From: CAZRNB01 sp964601355
GTDB taxonomy: Bacteria > Planctomycetota > Phycisphaerae > Sedimentisphaerales > Anaerobacaceae
NCBI GenBank assembly: GCA_964601355.1
Contig: CAZRNB010000034.1
Coordinates: 1 to 25,646, forward strand
DNA length: 25,646 nt
Reading direction: 5' to 3'
Below the pieces are notes generated by a model. The model had not been told where the DNA came from, did not search any database, and saw only the letters and a program-made list of their open reading frames with translations. Both the position numbers and the translations under genes were made by a program. Positions 15,331-23,689 of this stretch are shown here, one piece after another (position 1 is the first letter of the stretch; each line of letters begins with the position of its first letter).

Positions 15331-16261
15331 TGGTTATATTTCTTATATTGTAAATCCAAAAGCCGGCGCCAGCAGCAGCAAATTGACCGGACGCCGGTTT
15401 CGGCAATACCTTATTGAAAAAGGTTTTGACGTCAGGGTAAATTTAACTACTTGTTTGAAACATGCCTGCGAGATAGCCACCGATGCAGCGGTTGATTATG
15501 ACTGCTCAATGGTTATTGTTGTCGGCGGCGACGGCACCGTAAGAGAAGTTGCGCATGGCCTGGAAGGCAGTGACAAAACCTTGTTGATAGTACCTTGCGG
15601 CACGGAAAACTTGCTGGCTAATGAGCTGGGTTTTGATGAAAAGTTTGAAACATTAATAAAAACTTTTGAGAAAGGATATATTCGGCCTTTAGACCTCGGA
15701 AGTGCCAATGGTAGGTGTTTTACTTCTATAGCAGGTTTTGGATTTGACGGCCAGGTAGTCGAGCGTGTGAATGAAAAACGAAAGGGGCATATAAATTATC
15801 TTGATTACTTTGAGCCGATTTGGAGGACGTTCTGGGATTATAAGTTCGATGTGATGAAAGTGGAGGTAGATGGTCAGGAGGTGTTCGATGGGCCAGGATT
15901 GGTTTTTGTTGGAAATATTTCAAGATATGCCGTAGGTCTAAAGATTCTACATTACGCCGATTTTGGCGATGGATTATTGGATGTGTGTATTTATAGGTGT
16001 ATATCTCGATTGCATTTAATAAAGCATTCGTTAGTGACAGTACTGAAACAGCATGTTTATAGCGGTGATGTTATTTATCGGCAGGGCGAAAACATCTCAG
16101 TAAGTGCGACAAGTGATTGTATAAGGACTGAAATCGATGGTGATCCTGGCCCGGCTTTGCCGGTGCAAATTAACGTTATGCCACGGGCGGTCAATGTAAT
16201 GGTTCCGATGGGAGCTAAGCCGGCTGGAATAAGAACGAGAATTATGAGAGCAATAGGATAA
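15317..16261 (+). CDS. Diacylglycerol kinase-like (YegS/BmrU family) lipid kinase
   Basis: 314 residues, typical length. The nucleotide-binding signature VVGGDGTVREV is at about 69-78, preceded by YIVNPKAG (10-17) and followed by PCGTENLLANEL (93-104). In the C-terminal beta-sandwich, DLGSANGRCF, AGFGFDG, FGDGLLDV and EIDGDPGP are all characteristic. Members phosphorylate diacylglycerol, sphingoid bases or related lipids with ATP at the inner membrane face. There is no membrane segment, as expected. The start overlaps the CYTH gene by 14 bases, which implies coupled translation. Its exact lipid cannot be told from sequence. Planctomycete-type lipids leave several possibilities open. Confidence 0.88.
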   Translation: MKPNDGYISYIVNPKAGASSSKLTGRRFRQYLIEKGFDVRVNLTTCLKHACEIATDAAVDYDCSMVIVVGGDGTVREVAHGLEGSDKTLLIVPCGTENLLANELGFDEKFETLIKTFEKGYIRPLDLGSANGRCFTSIAGFGFDGQVVERVNEKRKGHINYLDYFEPIWRTFWDYKFDVMKVEVDGQEVFDGPGLVFVGNISRYAVGLKILHYADFGDGLLDVCIYRCISRLHLIKHSLVTVLKQHVYSGDVIYRQGENISVSATSDCIRTEIDGDPGPALPVQINVMPRAVNVMVPMGAKPAGIRTRIMRAIG

Positions 16262-16360
16262 TTCAAAGTGCCTAAAGTTTAAAGTGACTAAAGTGCCTAA
16301 AGTTACGAATTATAACTTTAGTTCACTTTAGGCACTTTAGCTCACTTTAGTCACTTTGAA
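16262..16360. repeat. Large inverted repeat of AAAGTGCCT units
   Basis: Two arms made of reiterated 9-10 base units (aaagtgcct, aaagtgact) face each other. The inner stem CTAAAGTTA (16297-16305) with TAACTTTAG (16313-16321) is perfect, loop cgaatta. The outer ends TTCAAAGTG (16262-16270) and CACTTTGAA (16352-16360) are also perfect; the middles match with small slips. It begins one base after the lipid-kinase stop and ends just before the ribosome site of kdsA. Confidence 0.8.
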
Positions 16361-16376
16361 GCGAGGTATAAGTAAA

Positions 16377-17192
16377 ATGAATTTCAATATCGGCAACGTT
16401 CAAATTGGTTTTGATGCACCTTTGTTCGTAATGGCCGGGCCTTGTGTTATCGAGAGCAAAACTAATTGCCTGGATATTGCTAACAGGCTGGTCGATATTG
16501 CTGGCAAGGTTGATATGGGAATAATTTTCAAGGCCAGCTTCGATAAGGCTAATCGCAGCAGTATTTCCAGTTTTAGAGGGCCGGGCTTGGAAAAAGGCTT
16601 AGAAATACTTGCTGCGGTGCGCCAAAAAACTAATTTACCTGTTATGACCGACGTTCACGAGCCGGCTCAAGCTGAAGCGGCAGGTTCGCTTGTCGATTGC
16701 GTACAAATACCTGCTTTTCTATGCAGGCAGACGGATTTGATTTGTGCCTGTGCAAAAACGGGCAAGCCTATCAATATTAAAAAAGGCCAATTTCTTTCAC
16801 CAGGCGAGATGAGGAACGTTGTCGAAAAGATTCGTGCCTGCAAAAATGAAAAGATTATACTCACCGAACGGGGTACCTTTTTTGGCTACAATCGGCTCGT
16901 TAATGATATGACGGCTATCGAGGCTATGAAAAAGCTTGGCTGTCCCGTCGTTTTTGATGCCACTCACAGCACTCAGCAACCTGGAGGATTAGGTCAGGCA
17001 AGCGGAGGCCAGCGAGAACTGGCTCCCATACTGGCAAAAGCAGCGGTTGCCGCTGGGGCTAATGGTCTTTTTATTGAAGTTCATACTAATCCTGATAAGG
17101 CCAAATCAGATGCCGCCAGTATTATGCCGATTGAGTGGGTCGAAAATTTACTCAAAGTGTGCAAAGAAATATTCCAGTTAATACATGGATAA
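16377..17192 (+). CDS. kdsA: 3-deoxy-8-phosphooctulonate (KDO8P) synthase
   Basis: 271 residues from the ATG at 16377. The enzyme joins phosphoenolpyruvate and arabinose 5-phosphate to make KDO 8-phosphate for the LPS inner core. Motifs: MAGPCVIES (19-27), KANRSS, TDVHEPAQA, IKKGQFLSPGEM, LTERGTFFGYNRLV and FDATHSTQ, then FIEVHTNPDKAKSD. The Cys23 in GPC, with the later His, Glu and Asp, matches the metal-dependent class of KdsA (as in Aquifex) rather than the metal-free class with Asn. The frame is open up to a TTG at 16356, but that codon belongs to the inverted repeat, and GCGAGG before 16377 supports the ATG. The gene overlaps the next one by 8 bases. Its presence implies a KDO-containing LPS. 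Confidence 0.95.
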   Translation: MNFNIGNVQIGFDAPLFVMAGPCVIESKTNCLDIANRLVDIAGKVDMGIIFKASFDKANRSSISSFRGPGLEKGLEILAAVRQKTNLPVMTDVHEPAQAEAAGSLVDCVQIPAFLCRQTDLICACAKTGKPINIKKGQFLSPGEMRNVVEKIRACKNEKIILTERGTFFGYNRLVNDMTAIEAMKKLGCPVVFDATHSTQQPGGLGQASGGQRELAPILAKAAVAAGANGLFIEVHTNPDKAKSDAASIMPIEWVENLLKVCKEIFQLIHG

Positions 17193-18144
17193 AAAAGCAT
17201 CACATAAAACCAAATATCTATATGGGCCGGTGCCTTCACGCAGACTGGGACGAAGTCTTGGCGTTGATATTGTGCCACTTAAGACCTGTACATTGGATTG
17301 TGTATATTGCCAGCTCGGCAAAACTGCTGAAAAGACTATCGAACGCAAAAACTATGCTGATATTGAGGCCGTTTTAGCTGAGCTGAAAAAGCGGTTAGCT
17401 AACGGTCTCGTAGCGGATTTTATTACTATTAGCGGCTCCGGCGAGCCAACATTACATTCCCGGCTCGGCGAACTGATAGATGGAATAAAAAAAATTACCA
17501 GTATTTCTGTCGCATTAATAACCAACGGCACGTTGCTATATAAGCCGAACGTTCGAGCCGACTGTGCAAAAGCTGATGTGGTTCTACCTTCGCTTGATGC
17601 CGGTGACGAGCAGGTCTTCCAGATGATAAATCGACCTCATAATAATATCAGCATTGAAAAGCTGATTTCAGGATTATGCACTTTTAGGAATGAATACACA
17701 GGAAAGATATGGCTTGAGGTTTTTTTTGTCGAAGGAATGAATACCAATCCAGAGCAAATTGATAAGATCAAAAATGCTATAGAACGTATTCGTCCCGATA
17801 AAGTGCAGCTTAATACTGCTATACGGCCTACCGCTGAGCCGAATGTTAAATGTGTTGAAGCTGAGAAACTTCAATCAATAGCCGACAGGTTGGGAGAGAG
17901 ATGTGAAGTTATAGCTGAATTTTTTCCACACTGCGACGTCAAACAAATTGATAGTAAAGCAGAAGACGTATTATCAATGTTAAAACGCAGACCTTGCACA
18001 CTTGAGGATATATGCCGAGGTCTGGATATGAGCACCAATGAGGTATCGAAGTATATCACCCACCTTAAAAAACAGGGGGTTATTGATTCCGTGGAAAAAC
18101 ACGGGGCAATTTTCTTCAAGAGAAATCCTGCTCTGAAAGAGTAA
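17185..18144 (+). CDS. COG0731-type radical SAM protein with winged-helix tail
   Basis: 319 residues. YLYGPVPSRRLGRSLGVDI at the start is characteristic of a bacterial radical SAM group (COG0731) related to the wybutosine enzyme TYW1. The cluster motif is CTLDCVYC with Cys35, Cys39 and Cys42. ISGSGEPTLH near 90 is the GGEPT-like SAM-binding strand. The barrel ends near residue 240 (AEFFPHC). The last 60 or so residues (LSMLKRRPCTLEDICRGLDMSTNEVSKYITHLKKQGVI) read as a winged-helix domain. The function of the bacterial group is not settled, and wyosine synthesis itself is not expected in bacteria. The start lies inside the last codons of kdsA, so the two are translated together. Whether that reflects shared function or only packing is unknown. 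Confidence 0.87.
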   Translation: MDKKASHKTKYLYGPVPSRRLGRSLGVDIVPLKTCTLDCVYCQLGKTAEKTIERKNYADIEAVLAELKKRLANGLVADFITISGSGEPTLHSRLGELIDGIKKITSISVALITNGTLLYKPNVRADCAKADVVLPSLDAGDEQVFQMINRPHNNISIEKLISGLCTFRNEYTGKIWLEVFFVEGMNTNPEQIDKIKNAIERIRPDKVQLNTAIRPTAEPNVKCVEAEKLQSIADRLGERCEVIAEFFPHCDVKQIDSKAEDVLSMLKRRPCTLEDICRGLDMSTNEVSKYITHLKKQGVIDSVEKHGAIFFKRNPALKE

Positions 18145-18148
18145 AGCA

Positions 18149-18305
18149 GGATTTTATCGTCTTAAAAAATTATCAGAATTCTTACGCAATCTGTCAACAT
18201 TCCCATTCAATTTGTGAAGGCAGAACTGTTATTGGCCGATAAAAGGCTTGTAGTGATTTTAAGAGCCACGATTTTATCGCCTTTTCTTTTTAGAAAAAAG
18301 AAGGC
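18149..18305. other. Spacer with ATTTTATCG repeats and a weak hairpin
   Basis: GATTTTATCG occurs twice (near 18152 and 18270), and CGATAAAA at 18237-18244 is the inverted form. A hairpin can form between GCCTT (18279-18283) and AAGGC (18301-18305) region with a weak A-T middle. No T-run follows. It could be a poor terminator after the radical SAM gene; no gene is seen here. Confidence 0.3.
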
Positions 18306-18415
18306 TTAAGTTTGGCAGAAGATTTTTGGACCTATAAGAAATACAGGTGTTTAATCATGGATTGGCTGCCTGTCCATGTTTTAGCTCGATTTTAGTTAGG
18401 AAGAGATTTATAGCG

Positions 18416-18652
18416 ATGAAAAAAAAGAATCGACAACTGGTGTTAAATAAAGCAGGCCAAAAGTTCATATTTCGTTACGAGGATGGACGTGAAGGTGAGC
18501 TTCTCGATGCGCTGATCGAACAGGCACGAGATAAACGGACGGATTTCGATTGGTTTGATGCAGCCGTGCTGAGTTTTAAACTTACGCAAACCCTCATTAG
18601 CAGGGCTGATGAACTTTTGCGTGAGAATGCAGACATATACAAATTCACGTAA
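18416..18652 (+). CDS. Small protein of unknown function
   Basis: 78 residues from the ATG at 18416, which is preceded by AGGAAGAG at good spacing; the frame is open for 23 more codons upstream, but that part is cysteine-rich and unlike a protein start. It begins KKKNRQLVLNKAGQKFIFRYEDGREGELLDALIEQ, then a hydrophilic turn (DKRTDFDWFDAAVLSFKL) and a C-terminal helix (LISRADELLREN). No signal peptide or membrane segment. The balanced composition and clean ribosome site argue for a real cytoplasmic protein. Family not recognised. It precedes xerC by 113 bases and may share its transcript. Confidence 0.7.
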   Translation: MKKKNRQLVLNKAGQKFIFRYEDGREGELLDALIEQARDKRTDFDWFDAAVLSFKLTQTLISRADELLRENADIYKFT

Positions 18653-18765
18653 ATAAATCAATACTTATGACGAATTGGAAATACTACGTTGATGTATTGT
18701 CTTTTTAGAGCAGGTTGACAAATAAGGCCGTAATTAAGTAATGAGGTTAGATAGGCAGGTAAATT

Positions 18766-19827
18766 ATGGAAATAGAAAGTGTAATGGTCCGGGATTTCTT
18801 AAATTACTTGAGATTTGAAAAGCGGTTCTCCGAGCATACTGCCAAGTGTTATGGTGCAGATCTGTGCCAATTCAGCGAGTTTCTGATCGGCGCTTCTGAT
18901 AGTAGCTCGCCAGCAGATGAGCAAATTTCGTTATCCCACTCGCAAAGCGGCGCAGCTACGGCCGTGGCAACTGAGACTACTGTCCAGCTTGATCAATTAC
19001 TTCTGTCCACACAGACAAGTGACGTCAGATCGTATCTGGCTTTTCTCAATGACAAGCAATACTCCAAGTCCACCGTAGCACGCAAGCTGGCAACCTTGCG
19101 AAGCTTTTATAAGTTTCTTGTCAGGATAAATCGGCTTAGCACAAGTCCGGTTACTCCCGTGAGAACGCCGAAGCAGGATAAGCGTCTGCCGCGATTTCTT
19201 GAGTATGAAGATGTGAAAAAATTGCTTGAGACACCGCCAATGGATAACTGGCTCGGCGCAAGAGACAGAGCCATCCTCGAGACGCTTTACAGCACGGGCG
19301 TAAGGGTTAGTGAGCTTGTGGCGTTAAATATGGACGACATAGACTTCTTGAGTGAGGTCGTACATATCCGAGGTAAGGGCAAAAAGGAAAGAATTGCACC
19401 GATTGGCTCATCAGTCTTACAGATTATTCAGCAATATATGGAGTTCAGGAATAAACGAGCGCAAAATAACAGTAATTTTGATACAAAAGTGTTGTTTGTG
19501 AATAAACACGGCCGACGTTTAAGCACACGCAGTGTCCGTCGTAAAATGGACAAATATCTTAAAATGGCGGGTCTGGATTCGTCAATCAGTCCACATACCT
19601 TGCGACACAGTTTCGCAACGCACATGTTAAACAAAGGTGCGGATTTAAGGAGCGTTCAGGAGCTGCTCGGCCATCAATCGCTGTCAACGACACAGATTTA
19701 CACGCATCTAACAACTCGGAAATTGAAAGAGGTCTATGAAAATGCCCATCCGAGAGAGTCTTCACCAGGCGGGGACGAACAATTGAAACAGGGCCCGGAT
19801 AGCAATGAAGGTGTCGATGACTTTTAA
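18766..19827 (+). CDS. xerC: Tyrosine recombinase XerC
   Basis: 353 residues. All six catalytic residues are visible: Arg180 (STGVRVSEL), Lys204 (RGKGKKERI), His277 and Arg280 (PHTLRHSFATH), His303 (LLGHQS) and nucleophile Tyr312 (QIYTHL). The ending KEVYENAHPR is typical of XerC rather than XerD or phage integrases. With its partner it would resolve chromosome dimers at the dif site during division. The N-terminal core-binding domain is longer than in E. coli XerC by about 30 residues: a Ser/Ala/Thr-rich stretch at about 42-76 separates two helices of that domain. The C-terminus after residue 330 is also polar and extended. A strong terminator follows 33 bases after the stop. No attachment site or mobile genes lie nearby, which supports the housekeeping role. 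Confidence 0.88.
   Translation: MEIESVMVRDFLNYLRFEKRFSEHTAKCYGADLCQFSEFLIGASDSSSPADEQISLSHSQSGAATAVATETTVQLDQLLLSTQTSDVRSYLAFLNDKQYSKSTVARKLATLRSFYKFLVRINRLSTSPVTPVRTPKQDKRLPRFLEYEDVKKLLETPPMDNWLGARDRAILETLYSTGVRVSELVALNMDDIDFLSEVVHIRGKGKKERIAPIGSSVLQIIQQYMEFRNKRAQNNSNFDTKVLFVNKHGRRLSTRSVRRKMDKYLKMAGLDSSISPHTLRHSFATHMLNKGADLRSVQELLGHQSLSTTQIYTHLTTRKLKEVYENAHPRESSPGGDEQLKQGPDSNEGVDDF
18902..18959. repeat. Possible palindromic insert in xerC
   Basis: GTAGCT CGCC (18902-18911) pairs with GGCG c AGCTAC (18949-18959) with a one-base bulge, enclosing about 37 bases. It covers residues 46-65 of XerC, inside the unusual Ser/Ala-rich insertion. The pairing is shorter than in the leuS insert, so chance is not excluded. 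Confidence 0.3.
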
Positions 19828-19860
19828 CAACTAACTAATTAATATCTAATGCCCAAGGTC

Positions 19861-19896
19861 ACTAAAAAAGCCGCTGAGGAAAGCGGCTTTTTTAGT
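19861..19896 (+). terminator. Intrinsic terminator after xerC
   Basis: ACTAAAAAAGCCGCT (19861-19875) is the exact reverse complement of AGCGGCTTTTTTAGT (19882-19896), with loop gaggaa. The GC-rich core is flanked by A6 and T6, so it can work in both directions. Confidence 0.93.
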
Positions 19897-20355
19897 ATTG
19901 AAATATTTATATTAAACAAAACCAGCTTAAAAAAGATTTTAATTTCATAAAGCTGATTTTGGACATATCCGAAATCGGGCGGATTCATCCCCTCCTTCTT
20001 TGGTTATTTTTAGGATGTTCCGCCCAATATCGTTACCATAAAGGTATTAAAAGAAATTATTTCGCAAAAAATGTGCCAAAGGGAGGAGATAGAAAAGAAT
20101 GATACATTATAATTCCGCTAACAAGCTGTAATAAAATTGCTTACGTTAATATACGTAGCTGCAGCTTTAAGATAAACAGATTTCACTCTCTGACGACGCG
20201 TTGTTTTATATCAACATCAGATATACCTGCCGAACCTTTATTTTTGCGAGATGGATAACTATAAGTTGTTTCGCCACAGAAAGATTTATCGAATGTTTAT
20301 AATATGCAGCATGGTTATGATGAAATGAGCTGATACACAGCTTTTGGTTGATTGT
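19897..20355. other. 459-base spacer without a gene
   Basis: A+T-rich, with no frame I would believe. One feature is GGGCGGA near 19977-19983 facing TCCGCCC near 20018-20024, also flanked by atatccga and aatatcg, which could fold across about 70 bases. The rest shows nothing I can name. The sulfatase gene ends at its right side, so both neighbouring genes point into it. Confidence 0.5.
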
Positions 20356-22398
20356 TTAGTTCGGATGTTGATATTTGACGGTAGAGATGCGTCCATTCCA
20401 ATTGCAGAACCATGAATCGAAAAGCATTTTTTTGCCGGCTCGCGGTTGATTGATTCGAAAGATGCTGTTTTTTCGCCACGCAATGATCTCGGCAGTAATA
20501 TCTTCAGCCTGTTGCTCAGATACATCTATCCTAATCAATTCAAGCGGATCATTAGCCATGTCGTAAAGATAAACACTTTTTTGGATTGCCGGATCGTAAA
20601 TAAACTTTTTGTTACTTGTGACAAATCCTCCTGGACCTTGCTGCATCCAGCCGGAGAAGTACACTTTACGATCATCCCGTATATTTCCAAGAACATTGAT
20701 CCCATCAAAATCAGTGCTGCTGATATTAAATCCCAGCAAGCTTAGCAAAGTCGGTGTCAAGTCGATAGAACTAACCGGTTTTGTAATCTTTGTGCCTGGC
20801 TCTATTAAAAACGGGGCTCGCAAACAAAATGGTATGCGTAAAACCTCCTCGAAAGCTATTCGCTCATGACCGAGCAGTCCATGTTCGCCGAATGCCTCAC
20901 CGTGGTCTCCAATAATACAAAAAATTGTGTTATCGATAATGTTAAGCTTGGCCAGTTCCACGTCAAGAGCAGCCAAAAACTTATCGGTGTAAGCAATCGA
21001 TTGTCGATAACAGTTTATCGGGTCTTTCGCTGGATCGGCAAACCACTCTGGCACTTCATACGGATCGTGTGTAACTGAACAGAGAACCGTCATCAAAAAT
21101 GGTCTTTTGTCCGTTTCTATCCATTCAGTAATTGGTTTCAGCATTGAAAATTCATCGCAGCCCAGATAGCCTACGAAACTGTTAGGGTCATTCAGATCGT
21201 CTCTGGCCCAGAACTTGTCGAATCCGAGGTTATGTACTAATCCCGGCCGAGATTCAAAATTGCCTTTTGCCGATTGAAAAAATGCCGTCCGAAAGCTCAT
21301 TTGGTCTTTAAGGATCGTAGCAATACTGGCATAGGGTTTATCAATAGGGATAGTCTCAGTGATATCCTGGAATGCCGACGGAAATCGGCCGGTAAGAAGC
21401 GCGAATAACGCCTTTGTAGTATGAGTGACTGTAGAACGGGCATTTGTAAACTCAACACCCTGCCGGGCCAAGTCAGAAAGATAAGGCGTTAGATTATCTC
21501 CTATGTGACTTAATGAAGTGTAATTATATTGTATTCCTTCCAGTACAACGATAACTATATTATGGTTTAAATGTTGTGGTTTTAACGTGAATTTTATCTG
21601 GTCGAAGACGGGTATTTGTCGTGTAGCTTTATCAAAATCGGCTTTGATCAATTGGCTGGAATCACGAAACACCAAGCTCGTTATAGCTCTTAATTGGCTA
21701 TTATAATGTAATCCAATAGAAGTTATTTGTGGTGAGCCGTGTTTGACAACTAATGTACGGATTGATATTGATATCACGATAATAAGAAAAATAGAAATTC
21801 TGTATAAAAAGGCTTTGCGTTTGTAGTTCGGTAGAATCGGCTTTGCCAAAACTGAAAAGAGAAAGACAAGAGCGACTGCGCTGGGCGTCAGCAGGATAAC
21901 GGCAGCTTTCGGCATCTTTATTAAATTAATCCCTACAATCCACAATATATTGATAGGATCACGAATCAGGGGCAAAAGTTCTGCAGGCAATAACTGTGTA
22001 CCCGTTCTTATCAGCCATGCTGCATTCATAACTGACCAGGTACATACAACCGCAGCAATAACCGTGGCTAAGCGAATGATCCATTTGTGACGCCAACGAA
22101 AGCAGATTGTTGCAAGAATAATCTCGATTCCAAGCAGAACTGAAATATCGGCAAGAATCCAGCTAAGGTATTCGTTTAGTAGGCTGTATCGCCAGGAATA
22201 ATAGAATTTCACAGCCAGTGTGCAAAATAACGCACCGAATACTATAATGCTGTAAGCATAGGGAGCTGCAAGACTATAAAGGCGATGGATAGATAAACAT
22301 TCTGAAAGCCTCGTATTCATAACTTCAAAATACTGTAAGTTCCGGCAAATGGCAAGCTGGTTCATATCGATTTGCGATTTGCAATCGTCATTCGGCAA
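20356..22398 (-). CDS. LTA synthase-like sulfatase-fold membrane enzyme
   Basis: 680 residues at the longest reading. Five or so membrane segments lie at about 43-66, 78-100, 108-130, 150-185 and 198-214. The extracytoplasmic catalytic domain begins near 278 and is of the sulfatase/alkaline phosphatase superfamily: VVLEGI with metal ligand Glu287, the likely nucleophile in THTTKALFALLTG (327-328), SVTHDPY (His444), IIGDHGEAFGEHG (Asp498, His499) and GHERIAF. The Thr instead of a sulfatase Cys/Ser-x-P-x-R motif points to phosphoglycerol or phosphoethanolamine transfer, as in LtaS and EptA-like enzymes, onto a glycan or lipid. The substrate cannot be told. Starts at 22398, 22365 and 22320 are all possible and none has a ribosome site. 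The first lies in a repeat, and 22320 leaves 16 residues before the first membrane segment. Confidence 0.83.
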   Translation of the reverse strand: MPNDDCKSQIDMNQLAICRNLQYFEVMNTRLSECLSIHRLYSLAAPYAYSIIVFGALFCTLAVKFYYSWRYSLLNEYLSWILADISVLLGIEIILATICFRWRHKWIIRLATVIAAVVCTWSVMNAAWLIRTGTQLLPAELLPLIRDPINILWIVGINLIKMPKAAVILLTPSAVALVFLFSVLAKPILPNYKRKAFLYRISIFLIIVISISIRTLVVKHGSPQITSIGLHYNSQLRAITSLVFRDSSQLIKADFDKATRQIPVFDQIKFTLKPQHLNHNIVIVVLEGIQYNYTSLSHIGDNLTPYLSDLARQGVEFTNARSTVTHTTKALFALLTGRFPSAFQDITETIPIDKPYASIATILKDQMSFRTAFFQSAKGNFESRPGLVHNLGFDKFWARDDLNDPNSFVGYLGCDEFSMLKPITEWIETDKRPFLMTVLCSVTHDPYEVPEWFADPAKDPINCYRQSIAYTDKFLAALDVELAKLNIIDNTIFCIIGDHGEAFGEHGLLGHERIAFEEVLRIPFCLRAPFLIEPGTKITKPVSSIDLTPTLLSLLGFNISSTDFDGINVLGNIRDDRKVYFSGWMQQGPGGFVTSNKKFIYDPAIQKSVYLYDMANDPLELIRIDVSEQQAEDITAEIIAWRKNSIFRINQPRAGKKMLFDSWFCNWNGRISTVKYQHPN

Positions 22399-22407
22399 TC
22401 GAAAATC
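22369..22407. repeat. GATTTGCGATT-type inverted repeat at the sulfatase start
   Basis: GATTTGCGATTTGC (22369-22382) pairs with 22394-22407 at 11 of 14 positions, loop aatcgtcattc. Both arms reiterate gatttgc/gattttcg words. It lies over the first possible start codon of the sulfatase gene and in the 98-base divergent region shared with the HTH gene. Confidence 0.45.
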
Positions 22408-22496
22408 GGCAATTTAATCGGGTATTACTCAAGAAAATTACTATAGTAGCCGAAAATACCTGTGGTTATCATCAAAATATGTGGCAGGATATATAA

Positions 22497-23522
22497 ATGC
22501 CGATAAATCCAAACGAGACGGTTATAGAAGATATAAAGCCGCTTTTACAGCTAAAAAGGCCGCTTTTGCCGATCGATAAATACGCAGCTCGAGAGGGAAT
22601 TACAAGGAGAATTGTCGAGGAATATGGACGTTTGGGCGTCCTCCAGTTAAGGAGATGCAAAGGAAAAACTTATGTTGTCGATGTGCCTTTGAGCCCATAC
22701 CTTCCTATGCCTGAAGGGCTACAGATTCTGCAGGAGAATGATACAATGGCAAGCCCAGGTAACGTAAAACGCAGTCAATCGGTTAACAACACCAGCCAGG
22801 TAAGAATGATTTCTGAATTGTCTCCTTCAATCTCAACTAAGCAGGCCCAGAAGACAATTGGTGATATGCGCAGAATCGCTGCTAAGCCGATTAAGCCGGA
22901 CATCGGGGCTGTAAGAGCTGATGCGAATCCCGGATTGGCTAAGGAAATATTTTCCCAGGCTTCAAGAGTTTCAAACAAGCTGGCGGGAAAAAATAGACAT
23001 GAATTTAATAACGGCAAACCTGTGTCAACGCGTGAAGAGGTTTCCCAAGCTGATCAGCGCCAATTCGATACCGATGTAAAACAGGCCGGAGTTCAACGCA
23101 TAAGGCAAATTGCCGTAGTTTTTATCATATTGTTTCTTTTTGCAGCTTTCATTGCTTATCTGGGGCTTTTTATGAATCAAAAAGTCCACAGCGGCAGATT
23201 AGACCAAACAACTGCAAGCGTTCAGAGCGTATATGATGATTTTGTCCGAACTAATCAGCATCTCGCGACGCTCCAGGGCAAGATTGTCGAATCTACAGCA
23301 GATATCGAGTGGGTCAAAAACGAGCTGAAGGCTTCCAAGACAGAATCGGCAGGCGTGCGAAGTGAGCTTACACTGGTTAAGCGAAGCCTTGAGACCATCC
23401 AGCAATACAATGCTGCTGCTTTAGGGCAGCTTAGAGAGCAGCTTCAGCAGCTCACAACTCAGTTAGGTAAGGTTATCAAAAATTCTGAAACCTTGGCTGA
23501 CTCAAATACCCCAGGCAAATAA
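22497..23522 (+). CDS. HTH-TM-coiled-coil protein of unknown function
   Basis: 341 residues. Residues 24-62 (LLPIDKYAAREGITRRIVEEYGRLGVLQLRRCKGKTYVV) look like a MerR- or excisionase-type helix-turn-helix with its beta wing. A polar linker of about 130 residues follows, low in complexity and rich in Ser, Lys and Gln. One membrane segment (IAVVFIILFLFAAFIAYLGLF) lies at about 205-225. The part after it is a coiled coil of about 100 residues with heptad-like Leu/Ile spacing (VKNELKASKTESAGVRSELTLVKRSLETI). With an N-terminal HTH in the cytoplasm the coiled coil would be periplasmic, as in one-component membrane regulators. The DNA-binding reading is tentative. The gene is divergent from the sulfatase and heads a run of small genes; a weak terminator follows. 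Family not recognised. Confidence 0.75.
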   Translation: MPINPNETVIEDIKPLLQLKRPLLPIDKYAAREGITRRIVEEYGRLGVLQLRRCKGKTYVVDVPLSPYLPMPEGLQILQENDTMASPGNVKRSQSVNNTSQVRMISELSPSISTKQAQKTIGDMRRIAAKPIKPDIGAVRADANPGLAKEIFSQASRVSNKLAGKNRHEFNNGKPVSTREEVSQADQRQFDTDVKQAGVQRIRQIAVVFIILFLFAAFIAYLGLFMNQKVHSGRLDQTTASVQSVYDDFVRTNQHLATLQGKIVESTADIEWVKNELKASKTESAGVRSELTLVKRSLETIQQYNAAALGQLREQLQQLTTQLGKVIKNSETLADSNTPGK

Positions 23523-23524
23523 AG

Positions 23525-23548
23525 ACAAACTGTTCCGGGTTTGTTTTC
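23525..23548 (+). terminator. Weak intrinsic terminator
   Basis: ACAAAC (23525-23530) pairs with GTTTGT (23539-23544), loop tgttccgg, followed by TTTCT. The stem is short and A-T rich. It begins three bases after the HTH gene. Confidence 0.35.
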
Positions 23549-23689
23549 TATATTGGCAGGATCCCGGGCGACTATAGAACATCGCATATTGTTAACAGTT
23601 TGCTCAATTCTTTGATACTCAGTCTATATTTTGCCGATAATAGATAAGAAATACTCATAAATTGTGTAAAAACTAAGTGAGGTGATCAC

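Noticed and set aside
18766..19827. Integrase of a prophage or genomic island
   Set aside because: The ending and context fit XerC, with no attachment repeats, tRNA or phage genes nearby.
20286..20525. Small minus-strand frame at the sulfatase 3' end
   Set aside because: It overlaps the end of the sulfatase in another frame and has no motif or start signal.
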